Program-made: the position numbers and the translations under genes
In this document: piece after piece, positions 37,856-46,233 of the stretch
How positions within the stretch are numbered: position 1 is the first letter of the stretch
Layout: each line of letters begins with the position of its first letter
Notes under the pieces: model-generated
What the model saw: only the letters and a program-made list of their open reading frames with translations
Databases searched by the model: none
What the model was told of the DNA's origin: nothing
DNA from: Flavobacterium cupriresistens
GTDB taxonomy: Bacteria; Bacteroidota; Bacteroidia; Flavobacteriales; Flavobacteriaceae
Assembly (NCBI RefSeq): GCF_020911925.1
Contig: NZ_CP087134.1
Span: forward strand, 1,240,001-1,304,000
Direction of reading: 5' to 3'
DNA length: 64,000 nt

Positions 37856-38404
37856 TTATTTTTTATAACCAATTTTAGTTCGTTCAACTTTGTTTTCCTG
37901 TTTGTCCATTAATTCATCTAAATAGGAAAAGACTAACTCGATATTTTTATTCTGATTGGATAATTTCTTTTTTATCTCTTCAATTTCTAACTTCATGTCT
38001 AAAGTATCTGAAATTGATTGCCGTATTTTTGTAAAAACACGTATAATCTGAATATTAACTTTAATCGCAGTCGCACTATTTAGAACACTGGATAACATGG
38101 CAACACCTTGTTCTGTAAATACCAAAGGAATATATCGGTTTCCTCCTCTATTTGAGGTGCCAAATTGGCTCCTCAAAATTTCATTCTCAATTTCAGTCAG
38201 TTCAAACATGAAATCTTCGGGAAAACGTTCCATATTTCTACGGACTTGTCTTTTGAGCTGTTTCGTTTCTACTCCGTAAAGTGTCGCTAACTCTGAATCA
38301 AGCATTACTTTCTGACCTCTTATGAGTAAAATTTTACTCATTATGAATTCTTCGGTAATCATTAATTCATCACTCATTTTTTTATTTTTCTGATAAGCTA
38401 CCAC
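37856..38404 (-). CDS. ORF6N-domain DNA-binding protein inside the nuo operon
   Basis: A 182-residue protein whose N-terminal half is an ORF6N domain: IMSKILLIRGQKVMLDSELA, LYGVETKQLKRQVRRNMERFP, then FMFELT and YIPLVFTEQGVAMLSSVLNS. A coiled-coil-like tail follows (about 125-170). An internal ATG at 38377 (MSDELMITEEF) is a likely alternative start. ORF6N/KilA-N proteins are common in phages and mobile regions and presumably bind DNA. The gene runs in the same direction as nuo, 22 bases after nuoH and 112 before nuoI, so it must be cotranscribed or it interrupts the operon. Confidence 0.88.
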   Translation of the reverse strand: MVAYQKNKKMSDELMITEEFIMSKILLIRGQKVMLDSELATLYGVETKQLKRQVRRNMERFPEDFMFELTEIENEILRSQFGTSNRGGNRYIPLVFTEQGVAMLSSVLNSATAIKVNIQIIRVFTKIRQSISDTLDMKLEIEEIKKKLSNQNKNIELVFSYLDELMDKQENKVERTKIGYKK

Positions 38405-38426
38405 AAAAGTGGCGTCTTACTATTTA

Positions 38427-39482
38427 TTAGAATCCTAAAAAGGTTGCAATTTCACTTCTTAAAATAACAGCACCCGTAATCATGATGTTGATAATGGAAA
38501 GCGGAATTAAAATCTTCCATCCTAAATTCATCAACTGATCGTATCTGAATCTTGGTATTGTCCAACGAACCCACATATAGAAAAAGATCCAGAAACAGAT
38601 TTTAGCAAACAATACTGCGATTCCTAAAATGTTTGCGGTATTGATACCTACATTATCTACCATCCATTGCATTCCCGGATAGTTGTAACCTCCAAAGAAT
38701 AAAACGGATATAATCGTAGCAGAGATAAACATATTCGCATATTCAGCAAATAAGTAGAATCCCATTTTCATAGACGAATATTCAGTGTGGTAACCGCCAA
38801 TTAACTCAGATTCACATTCTGCCAAGTCAAAAGGAGTTCTGTTGGTTTCAGCAAAAGCACAGATTAAGAAAATTAAGAAAGATAAGGGCTGATAAAAAAC
38901 ATTCCAGTTCATTCCGGCTTGTTGCTCAGAAATTTCTTTTAAGCTTAAAGTTCCGGTCATCATCAACAAAGCAATCATGGATAATCCCATGGCAACTTCA
39001 TAAGAAACCATTTGAGAGGCTGCACGAACAGCTCCCATCAAAGAGAATTTATTGTTAGAAGCCCATCCACCAATCATGATACCGTAAACTCCAACAGAAA
39101 CAACTCCGAAGAAATACAATAAACCGATATTAATGTCCGTAGCTTGCAGGAGAACATCACGTCCGAAAACATGTAATCGATCCCCCCACGGAATTACAGC
39201 ACTGGTCATTAAAGCAGTACTCATGGCAATTGCCGGACCTACAACGAATAAAAATTTGTTTGGAGTGTTAGGTTCAAATTCTTCTTTAGAGAACAATTTC
39301 ATACCATCGGCAAGTGGTTGTAATAAACCTCCCCAACCTGCACGGTTAGGTCCTACACGGTCTTGCAAGAAAGCAGCAACTTTACGTTCTGCCCAGGTAG
39401 AATACATGGCCATAATCATTGTTATGGCAAAAACTACCACAATAACAACACTTTTTTCTATTATAAATGCACTATCCACCAT
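38427..39482 (-). CDS. nuoH: NADH-quinone oxidoreductase subunit H
   Basis: A 351-residue membrane subunit forming the base of the quinone chamber. Marks are ERKVAAFLQDRVGPNRAGWGG, AFAETNRTPFDLAECESELIGGYHTEYSS and FLWVRWTIPRFRYDQ-like FYMWVRWTIPRFRYDQLM. It starts one base after the nuoG stop, so the two are translationally coupled. Confidence 0.97.
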   Translation of the reverse strand: MVDSAFIIEKSVVIVVVFAITMIMAMYSTWAERKVAAFLQDRVGPNRAGWGGLLQPLADGMKLFSKEEFEPNTPNKFLFVVGPAIAMSTALMTSAVIPWGDRLHVFGRDVLLQATDINIGLLYFFGVVSVGVYGIMIGGWASNNKFSLMGAVRAASQMVSYEVAMGLSMIALLMMTGTLSLKEISEQQAGMNWNVFYQPLSFLIFLICAFAETNRTPFDLAECESELIGGYHTEYSSMKMGFYLFAEYANMFISATIISVLFFGGYNYPGMQWMVDNVGINTANILGIAVLFAKICFWIFFYMWVRWTIPRFRYDQLMNLGWKILIPLSIINIMITGAVILRSEIATFLGF

Positions 39483-39483
39483 T

Positions 39484-40515
39484 TTAAGAATTTTTATTGT
39501 TAGTGGTTAATGGAATTTCAGCCATACTAATTTTTTTACGGTCTTCATCTCTTCCTAAAAGAATGTTCTTCTCCGTAGCGATTTCTACTTTCTCTAATTT
39601 TTGAGTATAGTTATTTTGATTGATAACAGAATCTTTTTCAAATTCTCTTGGTCCTTCAATAACCCAGTCGTTTACATCTTTGTGATCAAAACGACAGCTG
39701 TTGCAGATAAATTCTTCTACTTCATGGTACTCGTCTTTACGACCTGTAACACGTTGAATCTCTCCTCCAAACATCCAAACAGTTGTCTTACCACAACATC
39801 CCGGAGTAGTACATTCTCTGTGTGCATTGTAAGGTTTGTTGAACCAAACTCTTGATTTGAAACGGAAAGTTTTGTCTGTTAAAGCTCCAACCGGACAAAC
39901 GTCGATCATGTTTCCGGAGAATTCATTGTCGATTGCTTTGGAGATTCCGGTAGAAATATTAGCGTGATCACCACGATCTAATACTCCGTGAACTCTGTTG
40001 TCTGTCAATTGATCTGCTACTTGCACACATCTTTGACATAAAATACAACGGTTCATATGCAGTTGAATATTTGGACCGATATCTTCCGGTTCAAATGTTC
40101 TTTTTTCTTCGATAAAACGGGATTTTGGATTTCCGTGTTCGAAACTTAAATTTTGTAAATCGCACTCACCAGCCTGATCACAAACCGGACAGTCTAATGG
40201 GTGATTGATCAATAAAAATTCTGTTACAGATTTACGGGCTTCCGTTACTCTGTCAGAAGATTTACTGTTTACTTCCATACCGTCCATACATCCTGTTACA
40301 CAAGAAGCCATTAATTTTGGCATTGGTCTTGGGTCAGCCTCGCTTCCTTTGGCAACTTCAACTAAACAACAACGACATTTACCGCCGCTGCCTTTTAATT
40401 TTGAGTAATAGCACATGGCTGGCGGTACTAAATCTCCACCAATCATACGTGCAGCCTGCAGGATCGTTGTTCCTGGTTCTACGTCTATACTTTGACCGTC
40501 TATGGTTACTTTCAT
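39484..40515 (-). CDS. nuoG: NADH-quinone oxidoreductase subunit G, short form
   Basis: A 343-residue protein carrying the iron-sulfur part of NuoG: a 2Fe-2S motif (MCYYSKLKGSGGKCRCC), the His-ligated DCPVCDQAGECDLQNL cluster, a further NRCILCQRCVQV site, and cysteines in RECTTPGCCGK and FICNSCRFD. The large molybdopterin-oxidoreductase-like domain of typical NuoG (about 500 more residues) is absent. Short NuoG of this kind is common in Bacteroidota, so it is probably functional rather than truncated. Confidence 0.92.
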   Translation of the reverse strand: MKVTIDGQSIDVEPGTTILQAARMIGGDLVPPAMCYYSKLKGSGGKCRCCLVEVAKGSEADPRPMPKLMASCVTGCMDGMEVNSKSSDRVTEARKSVTEFLLINHPLDCPVCDQAGECDLQNLSFEHGNPKSRFIEEKRTFEPEDIGPNIQLHMNRCILCQRCVQVADQLTDNRVHGVLDRGDHANISTGISKAIDNEFSGNMIDVCPVGALTDKTFRFKSRVWFNKPYNAHRECTTPGCCGKTTVWMFGGEIQRVTGRKDEYHEVEEFICNSCRFDHKDVNDWVIEGPREFEKDSVINQNNYTQKLEKVEIATEKNILLGRDEDRKKISMAEIPLTTNNKNS

Positions 40516-40531
40516 TTCTTTTTTGTTTTTT

Positions 40532-40597
40532 TTAGTTTCAGGTTTAAAGTTTCAGGTGTTGTGGTTGAAACTGAAATAACATGAAACTTGAAACTTT
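40532..40597. repeat. GTTTCAGGTTTAAAG-family palindromic repeat between nuoG and nuoF
   Basis: GTTTCAGGTTTAAAGTTTCAGG is mirrored by GAAACTTGAAAC, with ATGAAACTTGAAACTTTTTTAAAC reaching the nuoF stop. The same words occur at 26916-26940 and between odhA and odhB at 56797-56862. Confidence 0.7.
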
Positions 40598-40598
40598 T

Positions 40599-41966
40599 TT
40601 AAACTGTTTGTTTTCCTACTAAATGTTTCACTTGCGAGAAAGGTTCAGCAACAAAATGCTCTCTGTGTTTTATTTTTTCGGGGAAACGAACGTGGTATTC
40701 AAATTCATCTCTAAAGTGACGAATCGCTGCTGCTACAGGCCAAGAAGCGGCGTCACCTAATGGACAAATAGTATTTCCTTCGATTTTACTTTGAATACTC
40801 CATAACAATTCGATATCCTCTTCACGGCCTTGACCGTTTTCGATTCTCCATAAGATTTTTTCCAACCATCCTGTTCCTTCACGACAAGGGGTACATTGTC
40901 CGCAAGATTCGTGGTGGTAGAAACGAGCAAAATTCCAAGTGTTTCTAACCACACAGGCTGTGTCATTATAAACGATAAATCCTCCTGAACCTAACATAGA
41001 TCCGGTAGCAAAACCACCATCACTTAAAGATTCGTAAGTCATTAATCGGTCTTCACCATTTGCTGTTTTGAAAATTAATTCAGCTGGTAAAATAGGCACA
41101 GAAGAACCTCCGGGAACAAACGCTTTCAAAGGTCTGCTCGAAGACATTCCGCCTAAATACTCGTCAGAATTCATGAATTCGTCAACACTTAAACCCAATT
41201 CAATTTCGTAAACTCCAGGGTTTTTGATGTGACCTGAAGCAGAAATTAATTTAGTTCCGGTAGAACGACCAATTCCAATTTTTGCATAATCATCTCCAGA
41301 GTTGTTGATGATCCATGGCACAGTTGCGATAGTTTCTACGTTGTTTACTACTGTTGGATTAGCCCAAAGTCCCGAAACTGCCGGGAACGGTGGTTTGATA
41401 CGAGGATTTCCTCTTTTACCTTCCAATGATTCAATCAATGCAGTTTCTTCTCCGCAGATGTAAGCACCGGCTCCACAGTGAACGTATAACTCTAAATCGT
41501 AACCTGTACCTAATATATTTTTTCCTAACCAACCGGCAGCTTTTGCTTCGGCGATTGCTCTTTCTAAGATTTTGTAAACCCACATATATTCTCCACGAAT
41601 GTAGATATACGAAAGGTTAGCGCCTAAGGCAAAACTTGAAGTAATCATTCCTTCGATCAATAAGTGAGGAATGTATTCCATCAAAAAACGATCTTTGAAA
41701 GTTCCCGGCTCAGATTCGTCGGCGTTACAAACTAAATGTCTTGGTTTTCCTGATTTTTTATCAATAAAACTCCATTTCATTCCCGCAGGGAAACCAGCTC
41801 CACCACGACCACGTAATCCAGATTTTTTTACTTCTTCAACAACTTCGTCCGGAGTAAGTGTTTTTAATGCTTTTTCTACAGAAGCATAACCTCCGTTTTG
41901 GCGGTATACTTCGTAGGTTTTAATTCCCGGTACGTTGATTTTATCTAATAATATTTTCTGTGACAT
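40599..41966 (-). CDS. nuoF: NADH-quinone oxidoreductase subunit F
   Basis: A 455-residue NADH-oxidising subunit. The FMN/NADH site is in SGLRGRGGAGFPAGMKWSF and CNADESEPGTFKDR. The glycine-rich HCGAGAYICGEETALIESLEG follows, and the 4Fe-4S motif is HESCGQCTPCREGTGWL with a distant NTICPLGDAA cysteine. It follows nuoE by one base, and a repeat element separates it from nuoG. Confidence 0.97.
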   Translation of the reverse strand: MSQKILLDKINVPGIKTYEVYRQNGGYASVEKALKTLTPDEVVEEVKKSGLRGRGGAGFPAGMKWSFIDKKSGKPRHLVCNADESEPGTFKDRFLMEYIPHLLIEGMITSSFALGANLSYIYIRGEYMWVYKILERAIAEAKAAGWLGKNILGTGYDLELYVHCGAGAYICGEETALIESLEGKRGNPRIKPPFPAVSGLWANPTVVNNVETIATVPWIINNSGDDYAKIGIGRSTGTKLISASGHIKNPGVYEIELGLSVDEFMNSDEYLGGMSSSRPLKAFVPGGSSVPILPAELIFKTANGEDRLMTYESLSDGGFATGSMLGSGGFIVYNDTACVVRNTWNFARFYHHESCGQCTPCREGTGWLEKILWRIENGQGREEDIELLWSIQSKIEGNTICPLGDAASWPVAAAIRHFRDEFEYHVRFPEKIKHREHFVAEPFSQVKHLVGKQTV

Positions 41967-41967
41967 C

Positions 41968-42498
41968 TTATTTATCGTGTAATATTATTTTATCATCTCT
42001 ACAATCAGCGATTAACTGATCGATTTTTTCTTCTGTCAATTTTTCTTTGTAGAAATCACCTAACTGCATCATCGGAGCGTATCCGCAAGCACCCAAACAT
42101 TCTACACCGGCAATGGTAAACATACCGTCTGGAGTTGTTTCTCCCATTTTGATACCCAATTTCTCAGACGTATAGTCCATTAAATTTTCGGCACCATTCA
42201 AACAACAACAAGAAGTCTGGCAGAACTCGAACATATATTTTCCAATTGGTTTTTGGTTGTACATGGTATAAAAAGTAACCACTTCGTAAACCTCAATTGG
42301 TTTTATGTGCAAAATTTCAGCAACTTTATCCTGCAACTCAGTACTCAACCAGTTGTCATGCGCATCTTGTACTTCGTGCAAAACAGGCAATAAAGCTGAT
42401 TTTCTTTTGTCTTCCGGATAATGACTGATCAATTCATTGATGCGATTCATCAATGCCTCAGTCATATTTATTTCTTGTTTGTAATGTTTACGTTCCAT
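41968..42498 (-). CDS. nuoE: NADH-quinone oxidoreductase subunit E
   Basis: A 176-residue thioredoxin-fold subunit binding a 2Fe-2S cluster. The ligands are in FCQTSCCCLNGAENL and ECLGACGYAPMMQL. The N-terminus before MTEALMNRINELI may be 11 residues too long, since an internal ATG exists at 42465. A TTTTAGATT repeat element fills the gap to nuoD. Confidence 0.95.
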   Translation of the reverse strand: MERKHYKQEINMTEALMNRINELISHYPEDKRKSALLPVLHEVQDAHDNWLSTELQDKVAEILHIKPIEVYEVVTFYTMYNQKPIGKYMFEFCQTSCCCLNGAENLMDYTSEKLGIKMGETTPDGMFTIAGVECLGACGYAPMMQLGDFYKEKLTEEKIDQLIADCRDDKIILHDK

Positions 42499-42501
42499 TT
42501 T

Positions 42502-42640
42502 TTATTTTAGATTTTAGATTTTAGATTTTAGATTTTTTCAAATCTTTGTCCACTATCTATATTCTGCAATCTTTTAAATTTTTGATTCTAGATTTCTGAT
42601 TTTAGATTTTTCAATCTGCAATCTACCCTCTAAAATCTAC
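42502..42640. repeat. TTTTAGATT repeat element between nuoE and nuoD
   Basis: Four or more tandem TTTTAGA units start at 42505. They are followed by ATTCTAGATTTCTGATTTTAG and then inverted words (CAATCTACCCTCTAAAATC), so the element is partly palindromic. A similar one lies between nuoB and nuoA. Confidence 0.7.
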
Positions 42641-42647
42641 AATATCT

Positions 42648-43886
42648 TTACGCGTCTAATTCTCCGGCAATTACATTTAAACTGGATAAGATTACAATCG
42701 CATCCGATAATAAAGCACCTTTAATCATTTCCGGATACGCTTGGTAATAAATAAAACAAGGTCTTCTGAAATGCAATCTGTATGGTGTTCTGCTTCCGTC
42801 TGTCACTAAGTAAAATCCTAGTTCTCCGTTTCCGCCTTCAACCGGGTGGTAAATTTCTGCAACCGGTACAGGAACTTCTCCCATTACAATCTTAAAGTGA
42901 TAAATTAAAGATTCCATAGAAGTGTAAACATCTTCTTTTGGAGGAAGGTAATAATCCGGAACTTCGGCATGATATTCATTTCCGGCTGGCATTTTATCTA
43001 AAGCCTGACGGATAATGCTTAAACTTTCCCAAACTTCGGCATTACGAACGCAGAAACGATCGTAAGTGTCACCTGATTTTCCAACAGGAACAATGAAGTC
43101 AAAATCTTCATAAGAAGAATAAGGGTGTGCTACACGAACATCGTAATCAATACCGGCAGCACGTAAGTTTGGACCTGTAAATCCGTAAGCCATTGCTTGT
43201 TCAGCGCTAATGGCACCTACGTTTACAGTTCTGTCAATAAAAATTCTGTTTCTTTCGAATAAGTTTTCGAATTCTTTCCAGGCAACTGGGAATTCTTCTA
43301 AAAATACGTCAAGTTTGCGGAAAGCTTCCGGTGACCAATCTCTTTCGAATCCACCAATTCTTCCCATATTAGTTGTTAAACGAGCCCCACAAATTTCTTC
43401 GTAGATTTCGTAAACTTTTTCTCTAAATTGGAAAACATATAAGAAACCGGTATAAGCACCAGTGTCAACCCCTAAGATCGAGTTACAGATTAAGTGATCT
43501 GTAATACGAGCCAACTCCATAATGATAACTCTTAAATATTGTGCTCTTTTAGGAACTTCAATATTTAATAATTTTTCTAAAGTCATCCACCATCCCATAT
43601 TGTTGATAGGAGAGGAGCAATAGTTCATACGGTCTGTAAGCGGTGTAATTTGATAAAAAGGACGATTTTCGGCAATTTTTTCGAATGCTCTGTGGATGTA
43701 ACCAATTGTAGGTTCAGCCTCCAAAATTCTTTCACCATCCATCAATAAGATATTTTGAAAAATACCGTGTGTAGCTGGGTGAGTTGGACCTAAATTCAGT
43801 ACAGAAAGCTCGCTTCCGTCTTCGTTTAGTTTCTCTTTAATTATTTTAGCATATCGATGCTCTGGTGGTAATAATAGTTCTGACAT
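42648..43886 (-). CDS. nuoD: NADH-quinone oxidoreductase subunit D
   Basis: A 412-residue 49-kDa-type subunit lining the quinone site. Marks are NLGPTHPATHGIFQNILLM, IGYIHRAFEK, TPLTDRMNYCSS and the C-terminal SDAIVILSSLNVIAGELDA. It follows nuoC after 25 bases; C and D are separate genes here rather than fused. Confidence 0.97.
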   Translation of the reverse strand: MSELLLPPEHRYAKIIKEKLNEDGSELSVLNLGPTHPATHGIFQNILLMDGERILEAEPTIGYIHRAFEKIAENRPFYQITPLTDRMNYCSSPINNMGWWMTLEKLLNIEVPKRAQYLRVIIMELARITDHLICNSILGVDTGAYTGFLYVFQFREKVYEIYEEICGARLTTNMGRIGGFERDWSPEAFRKLDVFLEEFPVAWKEFENLFERNRIFIDRTVNVGAISAEQAMAYGFTGPNLRAAGIDYDVRVAHPYSSYEDFDFIVPVGKSGDTYDRFCVRNAEVWESLSIIRQALDKMPAGNEYHAEVPDYYLPPKEDVYTSMESLIYHFKIVMGEVPVPVAEIYHPVEGGNGELGFYLVTDGSRTPYRLHFRRPCFIYYQAYPEMIKGALLSDAIVILSSLNVIAGELDA

Positions 43887-43911
43887 TTTATAATGTTGAA
43901 TTATTTATTTT

Positions 43912-44433
43912 TTAGCAATTTGTTGTTGTTCTTCCAAAGAATCTGTCGTCTTTATCAGTTCTTCCGCTGTCTTCCATTGGGAATTCTTTTCGCATTGGAA
44001 AAGAGATCATTTCATCCATATTCAAAATACGTTTCAATTGAGGATGACCAATAAAGTTAACACCGTAGAAATCGTATGTTTCTCTTTCCATCCAGTTTGA
44101 ACTTAAAAAGATGTTTGAAATCGTTTTGATCTCCGGTTTTTCACCGTTGATGAAAACTTTGATTCTGATACGTTTGTTTTCGTACCAGTTATGCAGATGA
44201 TATACGATTGCAAATTGACTTTCAACTTCGTTATCCGGATAATGAACACCACATAAGTCAGTTAAAAAATGAAAACGTAAATCTTGATCATTTTTAAGAA
44301 ATAAAATCAACGCTGTAATTTTATCAGCTGAAGTTTCTAAAGTAAAAACATCTCTTTCTTCTCGGAAGTTAAAAACACTTGAATCAAATGTTTCTGTAAG
44401 TTTATCTTGGATCAGGGTATTGTCTAAAGCCAT
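43912..44433 (-). CDS. nuoC: NADH-quinone oxidoreductase subunit C
   Basis: A 173-residue 30-kDa-type peripheral subunit with the signature WMERETYDFYGVNFIGHPQL and the C-terminal FPMRKEFPMED. It starts one base after nuoB ends. Confidence 0.96.
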   Translation of the reverse strand: MALDNTLIQDKLTETFDSSVFNFREERDVFTLETSADKITALILFLKNDQDLRFHFLTDLCGVHYPDNEVESQFAIVYHLHNWYENKRIRIKVFINGEKPEIKTISNIFLSSNWMERETYDFYGVNFIGHPQLKRILNMDEMISFPMRKEFPMEDSGRTDKDDRFFGRTTTNC

Positions 44434-44434
44434 C

Positions 44435-44983
44435 TTATGAAATGTTATATGAAGCTAATAATTCTTGGTATTCAGGAGAACTTCTGCGTCTTACAGATTC
44501 TGATTTTACCAAATCTTGAAGTCTCATAACTCCATCTACAATTTGTTCCGGTCTTGGAGGACAACCCGGTACGTAAACGTCAACCGGAATTATTTTGTCA
44601 ATTCCTTGTAAAACAGAATAAGTATCAAAGATTCCTCCGGATGAAGCACAAGCTCCAACAGCAATTACCCAACGAGGTTCCGCCATTTGTTCGTAAACCT
44701 GTCTTAAAATAGGACCCATTTTTTTAGAAATAGTTCCCATTACTAATAACATATCTGCTTGACGAGGAGAGAAACTCACACGCTCAGAACCAAATCGTGC
44801 TAAATCGTAATGTGAAGCCATTGTCGCCATAAATTCGATACCACAGCAAGAAGTCGCGAAAGGAAGTGGCCATAAAGAATTGGCTCTTGCCAAACCTACA
44901 ACATCATTTAGTTTTGTAGCGAAGAAACCTTCTCCTACAACTCCTTCTGGCGGTGCAACCATATTTACTTTTGAATCGCTCAT
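44435..44983 (-). CDS. nuoB: NADH-quinone oxidoreductase subunit B
   Basis: A 182-residue subunit binding cluster N2, the last electron carrier before quinone. Ligands are in [28 protein letters not shown] and [17 protein letters not shown] repeat element separates it from nuoA upstream. Confidence 0.97.
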   Translation of the reverse strand: MSDSKVNMVAPPEGVVGEGFFATKLNDVVGLARANSLWPLPFATSCCGIEFMATMASHYDLARFGSERVSFSPRQADMLLVMGTISKKMGPILRQVYEQMAEPRWVIAVGACASSGGIFDTYSVLQGIDKIIPVDVYVPGCPPRPEQIVDGVMRLQDLVKSESVRRRSSPEYQELLASYNIS

Positions 44984-44989
44984 TTTATT

Positions 44990-45119
44990 TTAGATTTTAG
45001 ATTTTAGATTTCTGATTTTAGATTCTTTCGAATCGTGAAAATCGAAATCAATATTTTAAAAAGTCAATATTTTATTTTGGGATTTTTTTTCAAATCTAAA
45101 ATCTAAGATCTGAAATCAA
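44990..45119. repeat. TTTTAGATT repeat element between nuoB and nuoA
   Basis: The left part has ATTTTAGATTTTAGATTTC. The right part has the inverted words AAATCTAAAATCTAAGATC, so the roughly 130-base spacer can form a long AU-rich hairpin in the nuo transcript. It is related to the element between nuoE and nuoD. Confidence 0.7.
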
Positions 45120-45128
45120 AAATTCCTC

Positions 45129-45494
45129 TTATTCCCATTCTAACGCTTTCTTTTTGATGATGTAGAAAAAACCAACTAAAAGCAAAGACATGAAAATGAT
45201 CATTTTTAACATTCCTTCTATTCCAAGTTCTTTGAAGTTTACTGCCCAAGGATAAAGGAAAATTACCTCTACGTCGAACAAAACAAATAAGATGGCAACT
45301 AAGAAATATTTTACAGAGAATGGAATACGGGCATTACCAACAGATTCAACTCCACATTCGAAATTTTTATCTTTTATGTCAGAGGTTCTTTTTGGGCCTA
45401 ATTTTCCGGAAACGATGATAGTTCCTACTACAAAACCAACAGCAAGGATTAGCTGCATTAAAATAGGAAGATAGCTGTATTGATCAGATTGCAT
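45129..45494 (-). CDS. nuoA: NADH-quinone oxidoreductase subunit A
   Basis: A 121-residue three-helix membrane subunit, first gene of the operon. The conserved NFECGVESVGNARIPFSVKYF and DVEVIFLYPWAVNF segments are present. A good promoter lies 34-64 bases upstream. Confidence 0.96.
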   Translation of the reverse strand: MQSDQYSYLPILMQLILAVGFVVGTIIVSGKLGPKRTSDIKDKNFECGVESVGNARIPFSVKYFLVAILFVLFDVEVIFLYPWAVNFKELGIEGMLKMIIFMSLLLVGFFYIIKKKALEWE

Positions 45495-45527
45495 AAACTT
45501 AGGGATTTTTACTTAAAAAATAAGCCA

Positions 45528-45558
45528 CAAAGATAGTTCCGAACTCTGTAAATCACAA
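45528..45558 (-). promoter_or_regulatory. promoter of the nuo operon
   Basis: On the minus strand TTG (45556-45558) is followed after 20 bases by TATCTTTG (45528-45535), close to the Bacteroidota -33/-7 pattern. It is 34 bases upstream of the nuoA ATG. Confidence 0.7.
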
Positions 45559-45657
45559 GCTAAAAAAGGATTTAAGTAGGGGTGCAGCGAGTGATTTCGT
45601 CTAATTTTTATTCATTATAAATAACTTTCCGAAATTTTAATATTTTTTTAAGATTTG

Positions 45658-45694
45658 AGCAAAAAAAAACGTCTCGAAATGAATCGAAACGTTT
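45658..45694 (-). terminator. terminator of the cold-shock gene
   Basis: The minus-strand stem AAACGTTTCGATTC pairs with the facing ATTTCGAGACGTTT and is followed by a T9 run. Confidence 0.85.
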
Positions 45695-45739
45695 CTTTAA
45701 ACCATTCAGAGGCAAAAAAAATAAATTGCTATATTTTTC

Positions 45740-45934
45740 TTAGATTACTGCTACTTTAGCAGCAACTTTCCCTTTTCTTCCTTCTTCTTCTTCGTAGCTA
45801 ACACGGTCACCTTCGCGTAATTCTTCCGCGTTAATTCCTGAAGCGTGAACGAAGATATCCTTTCCTGTTTCTTCGTCTGTAATGAATCCATAACCTTTAG
45901 ATTCATTGAAAAATTTTACTGTACCTGTACGCAT
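45740..45934 (-). CDS. cold-shock-domain protein
   Basis: A 64-residue single cold-shock domain with RNP1 (ESKGYGFIT) and RNP2 (DIFVHAS), binding single-stranded nucleic acid, probably as an RNA chaperone. A TACATTTG -7 element lies at 45964-45971 on the minus strand. The gene is monocistronic with its own terminator. Confidence 0.95.
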   Translation of the reverse strand: MRTGTVKFFNESKGYGFITDEETGKDIFVHASGINAEELREGDRVSYEEEEGRKGKVAAKVAVI

Positions 45935-45963
45935 TGTAATTGTAATAATAATTTATAATGAAG

Positions 45964-45971
45964 CAAATGTA
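45964..45971 (-). promoter_or_regulatory. -7 element of the cold-shock gene
   Basis: It reads TACATTTG on the minus strand, an exact TAnnTTTG match about 30 bases before the ATG. Confidence 0.5.
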
Positions 45972-46233
45972 ATATATATATTCATATAAAAGACAGTATG
46001 CTGTTAATTTTTTGTAAAAATTATTGATTTACAGTGTTTTTGCTATTTATTTAGTGTCTTGTTTGATATGTCGTAACTTAAAACTAAAATTCTTAAGGAT
46101 ATGTTAAAAAGTAGGAGCTTTTTTACTTTATTAAAAATCTTATTTTCGTCGAAAAACAGTTTATGTACGTATTGTTTTACTTTTTAACTGTGTTTTTCCC
46201 AGTTCAGCTACTTCTATCAGTTTTACCTAAAAT

